This document shows positions 30,375-37,627 of a stretch of DNA of 39,826 nucleotides, piece after piece. This DNA is from a candidate division FCPU426 bacterium (GTDB taxonomy: Bacteria; Oederibacteriota; JAUXIB01). Positions within the stretch are counted from its first letter, which is position 1, and every line of letters starts with the position of its first letter. A program made the position numbers and the translations under genes. The notes under the pieces are model-generated. The model made no database searches. It was not told the DNA's origin and worked only from the letters and a program-made list of their open reading frames with translations. The DNA is taken from assembly GCA_030621225.1 (NCBI GenBank), contig JAUXIB010000004.1, forward strand, positions 1 to 39,826, written 5' to 3'.

Positions 30375-31244
30375 ATGAGCAAGAAAAAACGCAAAGCGGG
30401 CCCGAAGAAAAAAAAGAAAGCACTTGAGAAAGGAAAAAAGCAGCCTCTTGACATGAAGCTTATGGAACGTTTATTACGCGAGAAGCCTACGGGCGAGAAG
30501 AATACCGCGTTGCGTAAAGCGCAGGAGCTGATCGACGACGCCTGGGAGATTGTTGACCCCGGGGAACGCGCCAAGATGGCGCTCGACGCACTGCGCATTT
30601 CCCGCGACTGTGTGGACGCTTTCGTTATCCTGGCCCAGGATGTTGCTGCTACGGATAAGCAGGCTGGCGAGTTCTATAGGATGGGTGTGGAGCAGGGTGA
30701 GAAAGCTCTGGGTGAGAAATACTTCAGTGATAACGCCGGTCATTTCTGGGGATTACACGAGACGCGTCCTTATATGCGTGCGCGCGTTGGCCTGGCCCAG
30801 TGTCTCTGGCAGGAAGGACAGCGGGATGAGTGTATAGAACATTGCCGAGAAATGCTCAAGTTGAATCCCGGCGACAACCAGGGCATCCGTTACCTGTTGA
30901 TGCCGTACCTTCTGGAGAAGGGCCGGGATGGCGAAGCGCGCGAACTGATGATCCAATACGGAAACGAACCGTCGGCGTCCTGGTCCTACAGCGCCGTTCT
31001 CCTCGCCTTTAGGAAAGAAGGGGCCTCCGCTGATTCCAATGGGTTGTTGGACAGGGCGATAAAGGTCAATCCCCATGTTCCCGATTTCCTATTGGGGCGA
31101 AAGAAGATGCCCGAAGAACTGCCGGGTTTCTATTCTCCTCACGAGGAAAGCGAAGCCGTCTTTTATGTCTCCGGGAACGAGTCGGCTTGGAAAAAGACAT
31201 CGGGCGCTTTGGACTGGCTCAAGCGGTGTGAGGGTCAGGAATAG
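30375..31244 (+). CDS. ST7-like TPR protein
   Basis: The 289-residue protein has a very basic N-terminus (residues 3-25, mostly Lys). The body matches ST7-like TPR proteins: HFWGLHETRPYMRARVGLAQ, then CLWQEGQRDECIEHCREML and LNPGDNQGIRYLLMPYLL. It should be a cytoplasmic helical scaffold for protein contacts. Its partners are unknown. It is cotranscribed with the short acidic protein at 29925. The basic tail suggests contact with nucleic acid. Confidence 0.82.
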   Translation: MSKKKRKAGPKKKKKALEKGKKQPLDMKLMERLLREKPTGEKNTALRKAQELIDDAWEIVDPGERAKMALDALRISRDCVDAFVILAQDVAATDKQAGEFYRMGVEQGEKALGEKYFSDNAGHFWGLHETRPYMRARVGLAQCLWQEGQRDECIEHCREMLKLNPGDNQGIRYLLMPYLLEKGRDGEARELMIQYGNEPSASWSYSAVLLAFRKEGASADSNGLLDRAIKVNPHVPDFLLGRKKMPEELPGFYSPHEESEAVFYVSGNESAWKKTSGALDWLKRCEGQE

Positions 31245-31337
31245 GGGACAGGCATTTGATATTTCGCCAATAGCGCAGTCCGGGGGGGCAACGATAAGTA
31301 ACAACGCTTGGGAGCCCCTTGATTTTCCTATCTCAAC

Positions 31338-31365
31338 TTGTTAAAATCCCCTTGATACTTACACT
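31338..31365 (+). promoter_or_regulatory. Candidate promoter of the second jelly-roll/TPR gene
   Basis: TTGTTA (31338-31343) and TACACT (31360-31365) have a 16-bp spacer. The -10 box ends 9 bp before the ATG, leaving almost no leader. Confidence 0.35.
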
Positions 31366-31374
31366 CAGGGGGAT

Positions 31375-32229
31375 ATGATGCAAAGAAGGTTCCTGCTATT
31401 CACTCTATTGCTTCTTTTATCCAGCTTTCTCTTTGCCAAAAAGCATTTCGCCTTTATCGATTACGCCGGTAAGGGAGGATTCAAGATATACGCGAATGGG
31501 TACATAATATCTTCTTTCGAGGATAGTGTCCGGCATAGTCACCAACACTATATCCCTCGCCAGTACCTGGACAAGCAGAACGTGATCGCGGTGGTGCTAA
31601 ATACTGATAGCTATGCCGCGGTCACCGAGATGTCGTTCTACTGCGAGGTGACGATACGTGATTCGGACAAAACCAGTACAGAGGACTTGGTGTGGGTCTA
31701 CTGCACTACCAAGGGCAAGCAACCACCCGTGGACGCGCAAGGGAAGAACTGGAAGGAGCAGAACTATAAACCGGACACAGCCAAGGGGTGGAGTGATAGC
31801 CCGGCTGTATTCAAAGGGAAGGTAGGCGGAACAAAGATGCGCCCTTTCGTGTCTTGTAACAAGCGTGGGCAGTCGGGCACGGTAGATGATGTCTATTATT
31901 TTCGTATCCCTTTCGAGGTATCTGACAAGACGCTCGAACAGGCCGATAAGTGGAAGGGCTCGGCCAGGGGTGATCGTGAGAAGAAGAGGGTCGGCGAATT
32001 TCGAATTGCAGGCACGGAGCGCGCGAACGCGGGTAATTACGAAGGCGCGTTGATATGTTTTCTGCTTTCAGATGAGATGGTGCCGGGTGATCCCGAGGTG
32101 CTTAAATCCGCAGCAGGATGCTTCATCATGCTGGGCGACAAACGCCGCGGCCGCAAGCTCTACGAACAAGCGCTGGAGTTGAATCCGGATGATAAGGAAT
32201 TGAGGAAGTACTTGGAGACGTTAGACTAG
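31375..32229 (+). CDS. Secreted protein with jelly-roll-like and TPR regions (paralogue)
   Basis: The 284-residue product has a signal peptide (residues 1-21, LLLLLSSFLFAKK) and the same order of parts as the protein at 3169. A beta-sandwich region starts FKIYANGYIISSFED and continues with YLDKQNVIAVVLNTD. A middle motif PVDAQGKNWKEQNYKP matches APDQQGRKWNELSFVP in the paralogue. TPR-like helices ending GRKLYEQALELNPDDKELRKYL close the protein. Two ATGs lie together; the second is better spaced from CAGGGGG. The role is unknown. Two divergent copies 28 kb apart suggest a family important to this organism's envelope. Confidence 0.75.
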   Translation: MMQRRFLLFTLLLLLSSFLFAKKHFAFIDYAGKGGFKIYANGYIISSFEDSVRHSHQHYIPRQYLDKQNVIAVVLNTDSYAAVTEMSFYCEVTIRDSDKTSTEDLVWVYCTTKGKQPPVDAQGKNWKEQNYKPDTAKGWSDSPAVFKGKVGGTKMRPFVSCNKRGQSGTVDDVYYFRIPFEVSDKTLEQADKWKGSARGDREKKRVGEFRIAGTERANAGNYEGALICFLLSDEMVPGDPEVLKSAAGCFIMLGDKRRGRKLYEQALELNPDDKELRKYLETLD

Positions 32230-32299
32230 GCGATGAGGGGGCAAGCCACGAACCATTAGTATATTTATTTACTTTTTTTTATGTGCACGGCGCCTACTG

Positions 32300-32400
32300 G
32301 TGATTCCCTCCCATAATATCCGACGGTAGGGAAACACGGGGACGCCTCCGGCGTCCGGAGCCCCAATACCATATTAACATCGCCACCTGACAAAAACGGG
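32300..32400 (-). repeat. Two-hairpin element, copy 4 (reversed)
   Basis: This is the element of 6445, 8526 and 12922 in the opposite orientation, with the GTGATTCCC dyad, GACGCC/GGCGTC hairpin and the CCTGACAAAAACGGG flank. Between it and the gene at 32692 lie a CCCTG-type hairpin near 32404-32440, the gene relic at 32491 and a candidate ECF promoter. Confidence 0.8.
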
Positions 32401-32490
32401 CCGTGCCCTGCACCCGAGTATCGCGAGTGGTACAGGGTGTGTGCGGTAAAATATCTTTATTGTTTAAACATTGCTCCTCATTCTTCCCAC

Positions 32491-32550
32491 GCATTTTGGT
32501 ATTGACGGTTCCAAATATCATTGAAAAATGTAATTGCGTATTCCAGCATG
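32491..32550 (+). pseudogene. Decayed promoter and 5' end of a DUF4143 ATPase gene
   Basis: Sixty bases align without gaps to 37583-37642, the promoter and first codons of the intact ATPase gene, with about a dozen differences. The -35 box is TTGACG instead of TTGACA, the -10 box and start codon have been lost, and nothing of the ATPase remains after the first few codons. Confidence 0.6.
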
Positions 32551-32613
32551 CTACACTTCTCGGTGGCTGGAATTTTTTTCCGCTGAACAGATGATAGCCG
32601 GATTATTTTCAGT

Positions 32614-32636
32614 AACCTTTTCTGTGGTTACGCGTC
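32614..32636 (+). promoter_or_regulatory. Candidate ECF-type promoter of the sigma operon
   Basis: GTAACC (AAC at 32614-32616) and CGTC (32633-32636) are spaced 16 bp apart, the pattern of many ECF-sigma promoters. GTAACC and GGTTAC (32626-32631) also form an inverted repeat. If correct, the operon is self-activated. The ATG lies 56 bp downstream. Confidence 0.35.
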
Positions 32637-32691
32637 TTATATAGTAAGGGCATACTAGGCAACTGGCGGGAGCACGATAGGGAGGTGTCGG

Positions 32692-33456
32692 ATGAAGGGA
32701 ACGATGGTAGTGATGCTGGCGGCGATTTTGCTGTTGCCGGCGCTGAACGCTGAGCCGGCGGACGAAGCTGAGGCCCTGCAGGAACGCGTCAACGGAGCCG
32801 AGGGCTACAGCAAAGCGGAGAAAGAGCAGCTCAAGGAGATGGCGCGGAGTTGTCGGCAGGACGGTACGGGAGATGGTGCGGGTAAGATGACGCAGCAGCG
32901 CCAGCGCGCCAAGCGCATGGAGCAGCGTATGCTAAGGAACAAGTTGCGCGAAGGTATGGCCAAGGGCGCGGAGGTGAAGAAAATTAAAAAGGCTATGGAA
33001 CGGAGCCGTTCCCGCTTGCGTTATTCAAAGAGCGTGACCGACCGGTTCGGCGGCGCCGATGAGGGGGAAAAGATCCGTTGCCGTCAGCGCATCGCGGCGA
33101 TGATGGAGCGGGGCTTCAGCAAAGAGGAGATCGATGGCCTGGCGCGCGAAGCTAAGCGGCAGAAAAAAGCGGCAAAGGTTTTTGGAGATTGCCTGGCGAC
33201 CGCGGATGAATTGCAGGGAAAGGGCATGAGCAAGAAGAACGCGCTTGCCGCCGGCAAGGACGTCGCTACCGGCAAGAGGACACGTGCCCAGGCCAGGCAG
33301 CGCTGGCAAAAGCGCCATCAGCAGGGAGCCGGTGAGCGGGACAAGGGAGATGGGCTGGAGGACGAAGACGAACGGTCCGGCTCTCTTGATCAGGAACGCG
33401 GTACCGCGGCGGGCGGTGGAAAAGGCGGTGGTGACGGTCGACGAGGAGGAAAGTAA
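32692..33456 (+). CDS. Secreted, charged helical protein of the sigma operon
   Basis: This 254-residue protein has a signal peptide (residues 1-20, ending ALNAEP). The rest is dominated by Lys, Arg, Glu, Gln and Ala in long predicted helices (ERSRSRLRYSKSVTDRFGG, EEIDGLAREAKRQKKAAKVF) and a glycine-rich tail. There are no catalytic motifs. The make-up recalls periplasmic helical proteins such as CpxP/Spy that sense envelope state, but only in general character. GGGAGGTG is the ribosome site. Its last codons carry the ribosome site of the sigma-factor gene, so expression of the two is linked. Confidence 0.75.
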   Translation: MKGTMVVMLAAILLLPALNAEPADEAEALQERVNGAEGYSKAEKEQLKEMARSCRQDGTGDGAGKMTQQRQRAKRMEQRMLRNKLREGMAKGAEVKKIKKAMERSRSRLRYSKSVTDRFGGADEGEKIRCRQRIAAMMERGFSKEEIDGLAREAKRQKKAAKVFGDCLATADELQGKGMSKKNALAAGKDVATGKRTRAQARQRWQKRHQQGAGERDKGDGLEDEDERSGSLDQERGTAAGGGKGGGDGRRGGK

Positions 33457-33460
33457 GGGA

Positions 33461-34093
33461 TTGGTCACAGCGAATAACAGCGTATGCGGAGAAACGGCGG
33501 CTTGCGTCCCGGGCGGGACGCAACTCGTCGATCTCCATCAAATTGACAAGTGCTTGGCGGGCGAGCGTGAAGCGTTTGGGGAGTTGGTGCGTAAGTATCA
33601 GGAAGTGGTATACCGCTTCAGCTACCGCATCTGTGGTTCGAGAGAGCAGGCCGAGGACATCACGCAGGAGAGTTTTGTCCGGGCTTATCAAAGACTGTCT
33701 TCTTTGCGGCGTAAAGCTGCTTTCAAGAGCTGGCTGTTCCGCATTGCGCTCAATTTATGCCGAGACTCTTTTGCGGGCAGGAACGCCGTGGCCCGTTATG
33801 AAACGCCGTTGGAATCTGTGGCGGATGGTCTAGCGACCGCTGATCCGGGGTTTGACCCCGAGAAGAGCTATCTAATGCGGGTGGCCAGGAAAGTGGTGTG
33901 GGAAGCCTTGGACAGGTTGAGCACGGATGAACGGGCGTTGTTCATTATGAAATACGTCGAAGGGATGAGCTATACGGAGCTAAAAGAGGTTAGCGGCGCG
34001 CTCACCATTGGATTACTGAAAGTGCGTCTCTATCGCACGCGCGAGAAGTTAAGCGGTTATTTGGGTAAGAATTGGGGAGGAGGCGATGAGTAA
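33461..34093 (+). CDS. ECF-type sigma-70 factor
   Basis: The 210-residue protein has sigma region 2 at about 27-105, with the -10-binding segment EDITQESFVRAYQRL and FKSWLFRIALNLCRD. Region 4 lies at about 145-200, with RALFIMKYVEGMSYTEL and KVRLYRTREKL. It directs RNA polymerase to stress or envelope promoters. The frame is open from 33245, but that part is a shadow of the previous gene. I choose TTG 33461 because GAGGAGGA lies 11 bp before it and it follows the previous stop by 4 bp. It overlaps the anti-sigma gene by 8 bp. Confidence 0.88.
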   Translation: MVTANNSVCGETAACVPGGTQLVDLHQIDKCLAGEREAFGELVRKYQEVVYRFSYRICGSREQAEDITQESFVRAYQRLSSLRRKAAFKSWLFRIALNLCRDSFAGRNAVARYETPLESVADGLATADPGFDPEKSYLMRVARKVVWEALDRLSTDERALFIMKYVEGMSYTELKEVSGALTIGLLKVRLYRTREKLSGYLGKNWGGGDE

Positions 34094-34592
34094 GAAAAGC
34101 GAAGAACAAGCGGGCAGGGTAGGCAGGCTGATCTCCGGGGAGAGCGTGCCGCCGCATTCGCCCGGGCTCGAGGCACGGATCATGCAGCGAATAGCAGACG
34201 TAGAAGCGGCAGGGGAAAGAGCTCCCAGCTGGCGGCGTCCGGTGGCCCGCTGGAGCGCCGCGGCAGCTTTGCTCGTGGTGGGCATCGCTGCTTACCTGAT
34301 GCTGTTGGAGCGTCCACACTTAGGCAATATCCCCGCGGCGGGGATGATCGAAGCACGTTTTGTTTATCCCGATCTGAAGGCGGAATCCGTGCTGATCGCC
34401 GGTGATTTCACGGATTGGCAAAAGGTCGCTATGGAGCGCCGGGAGAGCGGTTGGTCCTTCCGCCTGCCTTTACAGGCGGGGGAAACTTACCGCTATGTCT
34501 TTCTCGTGGACGGAGCATGTGTGGAGGACCCCGCTGCCACGGTGGTGGTGAAGGATGATTTTGGCTGCGATAACAACTTGATCTCTCTCTAA
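34086..34592 (+). CDS. Anti-sigma-like membrane protein with CBM48-like domain
   Basis: The 168-residue product has a cytoplasmic N-terminal region (1-55), one membrane segment (56-74, AAALLVVGIAAYLMLL) and an extracytoplasmic domain (90-168). This domain resembles the glycogen-binding CBM48/AMPK-beta fold: LIAGDFTDWQKVAMERR, then ETYRYVFLVDGACVED. Position and an 8-bp overlap with the sigma gene indicate an anti-sigma factor. No zinc-binding HC2 motif is seen, so its sigma-binding part is unusual or reduced. The external domain could sense a polysaccharide or a protein partner, perhaps the barrel protein downstream. Confidence 0.8.
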   Translation: MSKKSEEQAGRVGRLISGESVPPHSPGLEARIMQRIADVEAAGERAPSWRRPVARWSAAAALLVVGIAAYLMLLERPHLGNIPAAGMIEARFVYPDLKAESVLIAGDFTDWQKVAMERRESGWSFRLPLQAGETYRYVFLVDGACVEDPAATVVVKDDFGCDNNLISL

Positions 34593-34612
34593 AAGCTTTT
34601 TTACCAGCCTCT

Positions 34613-35842
34613 ATGCGCAAAAGCTTTATTCGTTCGCTGCAAATACTGGGGGCGCTGATGATCTGGGCGCAAGGTCTGAGTGCCGCCTGGCCGGATTCCC
34701 TGTTTTATCTGGAACCGAGGTTTGGCTTTAGCACCTCTCCTCTCTCCAGCCCGGCGAGCGCGCTGGGGGAGATTGATGGCGCTTCCGTCTTTGGCGGGGC
34801 GGCTATCGTTTACAATACAGTTCCCTTTTCCGGCGCGAGATTGGATGCTGGGGTTGAGCATACCCAGTACGATTCCGATTACGGTTGCTTGGACGACCTC
34901 TGGCTGGGACTGCGCAGCAGGCACGGTGATGAGGAGCTTGGTTTTTTAATGGGCGGCTCCGTTGGCAGTACCTTCTCCGGCAGATACGATTCAGAGGAGA
35001 AATATGACGCCAGGCTCTTCGGGGAACTGCTCTTCGACCCCGAGAATTCCCCGGAGGAGCTGAGTTATTATTGCGGCTTGTCTTTTCTCATCAGGCATTA
35101 TCCGCATCGCGAGTTGGTTGACGGAGATCAGCAACTGGACACAGGGCCCGGCTTTTGGCTGGGGGTGGACTATGAGCAGGAGGAAGCGCTTACGGGGGGC
35201 GTATACGAGTTTGCCAAGCTGATCTCTAACGATGAGTATTACGAATACGCGCAGCACTCGTTGGGCGTCTATCATCGCCGATTTTTCGGCGAAGACTGGT
35301 CGCTGCACGGCGCTTATAACCTGGGCATTCTGCCTTACCGTACCGAGGTGTTTACCAAACGCGGCGGCCAACGGCAAGCGCTGTCAGCGGATTTTTCGCA
35401 TGACTTGTCGTTGTCCCTACGCTACAGGTTGAAGCCGGAGTTAGTGATCAAGGCCGAGGCTGATTACAACAGTTTCCATTATACTATGAGCGATGTTCAT
35501 TATGACCAGGTCGAATTCCAAGTGGGCCTGTCCCATAGTTTCCGCTTGCGGTGCGCCGAAAAGGATGCGGGCCTGGCGCCGCGGATGTCCGGAAACAAGG
35601 CGACCTTTAACTATTGGGGACAGGACGCGGAGAAAGTATCGCTGTATTCAAGTTTCAATGATTGGCAGGAAATCGAATTCGATAAGCGAGCTGCGGGTGA
35701 ATTCAGGCTACGCTTAGAGTTGCCCGAGGGCACGCATTCCTATTACTATCTGGTGGATGGTGAGCGCGTTTTGCCGCCAGGGGCTTTTGCCTATGTAGAG
35801 GACGATTTTGGCGGTAGACAGGCGGTGATAAGCGCGCCCTGA
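34613..35842 (+). CDS. Outer-membrane barrel with C-terminal CBM48-like domain
   Basis: The 409-residue protein has a signal peptide (1-25) and about 290 residues of alternating strands rich in Tyr, Phe and Gly (EEKYDARLFGELLFDPE, YYCGLSFLIRHYPH, LSLSLRYRLKPELVIKAE), as expected for an outer-membrane beta-barrel. The last 80 residues repeat the CBM48-like pattern of the anti-sigma protein (LYSSFNDWQEIEFDKR, then HSYYYLVDGERVLPPG, then VEDDFGG). The gene follows the anti-sigma gene by 20 bp and ends before a strong terminator. It may be the sensor or output of the sigma system. Confidence 0.78.
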   Translation: MRKSFIRSLQILGALMIWAQGLSAAWPDSLFYLEPRFGFSTSPLSSPASALGEIDGASVFGGAAIVYNTVPFSGARLDAGVEHTQYDSDYGCLDDLWLGLRSRHGDEELGFLMGGSVGSTFSGRYDSEEKYDARLFGELLFDPENSPEELSYYCGLSFLIRHYPHRELVDGDQQLDTGPGFWLGVDYEQEEALTGGVYEFAKLISNDEYYEYAQHSLGVYHRRFFGEDWSLHGAYNLGILPYRTEVFTKRGGQRQALSADFSHDLSLSLRYRLKPELVIKAEADYNSFHYTMSDVHYDQVEFQVGLSHSFRLRCAEKDAGLAPRMSGNKATFNYWGQDAEKVSLYSSFNDWQEIEFDKRAAGEFRLRLELPEGTHSYYYLVDGERVLPPGAFAYVEDDFGGRQAVISAP

Positions 35843-35898
35843 GCGGGGACGATCCGGATTGGTGCGACACGGTACTGTGCCCCCACGTGTCGTGCCTT

Positions 35899-35934
35899 GG
35901 GGAAGGACTTGTACAAGTCCTTCCCCTATTTTTT
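35899..35934 (+). terminator. Strong intrinsic terminator of the sigma operon
   Basis: A 28-bp perfect palindrome, GGGGAAGGACTTGT joined to its complement ACAAGTCCTTCCCC, is followed by TATTTTTT. It lies 56 bp after the barrel gene. Confidence 0.9.
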
Positions 35935-36021
35935 CTGCGATGAGCGGGTTGACGAGGGGACTGCGGAATGGGGGGGCAGGTCTCCGCATTCCGCATTGAG
36001 GTCTTGGCATAGGATGATGAC

Positions 36022-36057
36022 GTTCAACCTCTGGGGTTGACACCCCAGAGGTTGAAC
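36022..36057 (+). repeat. AACCTCTGGGGT hairpin, 16-bp stem
   Basis: A perfect 16-bp stem (GTTCAACCTCTGGGGT with its complement) closes a TGAC loop. It is the longest member of the family seen at 4102, 5419 and 36721. The 35843-36255 gap holds the terminator, this hairpin, a TGCGGAATG/CATTCCGCA dyad (about 35963-35997) and the repeat below, but no gene. Confidence 0.85.
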
Positions 36058-36088
36058 GGCGCTAGACAAGTTAACTTGTAGCAATAAA

Positions 36089-36116
36089 GGTGCTCTCGGT
36101 GAGCACCTTTTGTTTT
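36089..36116 (+). terminator. Intrinsic terminator inside repeat copy 4
   Basis: GGTGCTC pairs perfectly with GAGCACC around TCGGT and is followed by TTTTGTTTT. Confidence 0.75.
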
Positions 36117-36168
36117 AGGCGCATTTCGCTACATTTACCCCAAAAATCCTTTCTGTATCTTTTTTCAT
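36115..36168 (-). pseudogene. Short reading frame inside terminator repeat copy 4
   Basis: The minus strand encodes MKKDTERIFGVNVAKCA and TAA, the counterpart of the frame at 14854. Start, length (17 codons) and stop are conserved in these two copies. Confidence 0.35.
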
Positions 36169-36255
36169 CTTTCTTTTGGCAAACCCCCGTTTTTGTCAGG
36201 GGGTGGTGGTAGGATAAATTAAGGGGTTATTCAGTATAAACAAAAGGAGAGACCA

Positions 36256-36723
36256 ATGAGCGACAAAGCGGCATCAAAATGTTGGATCTGCGAAGAAGTC
36301 TACAAGCGGCAGCGGAATGGCGCGGGGCAATGCCTCGCCTGCGGTAACTGGTTCTGTGGCGAGGAACACGGTTTGATTGACTATCACGGGGAGGATTATT
36401 GTATTTCTTGTTATTGGACTCTTCTAAGCACGGGGGATATCTCACCAAGAACTGATGTGAAGAAGGCCCAGGCGGCAGAGGAAGAGGAATGCTGGATATG
36501 CCGCGAGGTTTTAGCGCGCGAGCGGAAAGGCGATGTGAAGTGCGCAAAGTGCGGCAGAAATTGTTGTGGTGCCGAACACGTTGACTTTGACGCCAAGGAC
36601 GATGATTTTTGTCTCTCGTGCCACTTTGATGAGACCGGCGGCCCCTTCAAGGGTGATTTCTACGTTCTCACAGAGAACGGGGAAATCCCGATCCCCGGTC
36701 CACGAAGTAAAACTAACGTTTAA
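36256..36723 (+). CDS. Tandem zinc-binding protein
   Basis: The 155-residue protein consists of two copies of a cysteine-rich module 70 residues apart. Module one has Cys9, Cys12, Cys26, Cys29, Cys34, His38, Cys49 and Cys52; module two has Cys79, Cys82, Cys96, Cys99, Cys104, His108, Cys119 and Cys122. Eight ligands per module would hold two zinc ions in a RING/B-box-like cross-brace. The repeat CWIC, GEEH/GAEH and YCISC/FCLSC is clear. No family name can be given. AAAGGAGAG is the ribosome site. The stop codon is part of the hairpin at 36721. Confidence 0.75.
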   Translation: MSDKAASKCWICEEVYKRQRNGAGQCLACGNWFCGEEHGLIDYHGEDYCISCYWTLLSTGDISPRTDVKKAQAAEEEECWICREVLARERKGDVKCAKCGRNCCGAEHVDFDAKDDDFCLSCHFDETGGPFKGDFYVLTENGEIPIPGPRSKTNV

Positions 36724-36749
36724 CCTCTGGGGTGTTAACCCCGGGGTTA
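36721..36749 (+). repeat. AACCTCTGGGGT hairpin on the zinc-gene stop codon
   Basis: TAACCTCTGGGGT pairs with AACCCCGGGGTTA, allowing one or two weak pairs. The TAA of the hairpin is the stop codon of the preceding gene. Confidence 0.65.
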
Positions 36750-36787
36750 GGGTCCACAGGTGAGTTATTCAAAATAGTTTTCCTGAC

Positions 36788-36863
36788 CCCCATTTTTGCC
36801 TGCCCTTCGTAGCTCCTGCGTCTGCTTGTCAGCAGATAAGCGCAGGGGCGGAGTAGGGTCAGG
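36788..36863 (+). repeat. CCTGCG hairpin repeat, copy 2
   Basis: It matches the block at 12847 over its length, including the stem CTGCTTGTC...GATAAGCGCAGG. It ends about 90 bp before the ORF6N gene. Confidence 0.65.
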
Positions 36864-36952
36864 CTTGTCTTGCCGTAGTCTCTGACGACGGCTGAGGGTG
36901 ATGGTAATATAGACTCAGGGGCAGGGAAGATGTTTTAGTAAAGGGGGAGAAT

Positions 36953-37471
36953 ATGAATAGAGAGATCATTCCGAGGGAGACTATTGAGAGAAGAATATTC
37001 TTAATCCGTGGCAAAAAGGTGATGCTGGACAGTGATTTGGCCGAGTTATATAGCGTGCCTACGAAACGGCTTAATGAGCAAGTTCGTCGCAATAGTGTTA
37101 GGTTCCCGGAGGACTTTATGTTCGAATTGACAAAAGATGAAGCGAGAGTTTTGAGGTCGCATTTTGCGACCTCAAAGAAAGGGCGTGGAGGTAGGCGCTA
37201 CAGGCCTTACGCATTCACAGAACAAGGTGTAGCTATGTTATCGACTGTTTTGAAAAGCGAGCAAGCGATAAAGATCAATATTGAGATCATGCGTGCCTTT
37301 GTGCAGTTACGGTACTTGCTTTCATCTAACGCTGACCTTAAACGCAAAGTCGAGGCGATAGAGTTAAAATATGATGCTCAATTCGCAATAGTGTTCGATG
37401 AACTTCGCCACTTGAAAGTTCCGCCTCTTCGCAAGAAACGACCTATTGGTTTTCGCTCATCTGGAGAGTGA
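36953..37471 (+). CDS. ORF6N-domain protein
   Basis: This 172-residue protein carries an ORF6N DNA-binding domain, as in phage antirepressors and KilA-N-type proteins. It shows FLIRGKKVMLDSDLAELY (16-33), RFPEDFMFELT (50-60), SKKGRGGRRYRPYAFTEQG (74-92) and VAMLSTVLKS. The rest is a helical tail. AAGGGGGAG is the ribosome site. The gene is not part of a visible prophage. Codons 67-75 form a perfect 12-bp palindrome, and a fragment of a second gene of this family is at 27592. Confidence 0.9.
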   Translation: MNREIIPRETIERRIFLIRGKKVMLDSDLAELYSVPTKRLNEQVRRNSVRFPEDFMFELTKDEARVLRSHFATSKKGRGGRRYRPYAFTEQGVAMLSTVLKSEQAIKINIEIMRAFVQLRYLLSSNADLKRKVEAIELKYDAQFAIVFDELRHLKVPPLRKKRPIGFRSSGE

Positions 37472-37593
37472 AACGATGTATAGGGGCCAGGTCCCCGTAC
37501 CACTCGTTCTCTCGGGTTCAGGGCAAGCCCCGAACCACTCATGCTAATGCCTTCGGGTTCAGGGCAAGCTTTTCTGTTCTGTGCATTTTGGTG

Positions 37594-37621
37594 TTGACAA
37601 CTCCAAATATCAATGTAAAAT
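37594..37621 (+). promoter_or_regulatory. Promoter of the DUF4143 ATPase, leaderless
   Basis: TTGACA (37594-37599) and TAAAAT (37616-37621) are 16 bp apart. The -10 box ends 6 bp before the ATG, so transcription should start at or very near the start codon. Confidence 0.6.
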
Positions 37622-37627
37622 GGAATC

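Larger units (their letters stand above)
36065..36213 (+). repeat. Terminator-bearing repeat, copy 4
   Basis: This is the most complete copy, with the ACAAGTTAACTTGT palindrome, terminator, pyrimidine-rich tail and CCCCCGTTTTTGTCAGGGGG end. It lies upstream of the zinc-protein gene. Confidence 0.8.

Noticed and set aside
33245-33460. 72-codon N-terminal extension of the sigma factor
   Set aside because: It is the shadow of the previous gene in another frame. The TTG at 33461 with GAGGAGGA gives a normal-sized ECF sigma factor.
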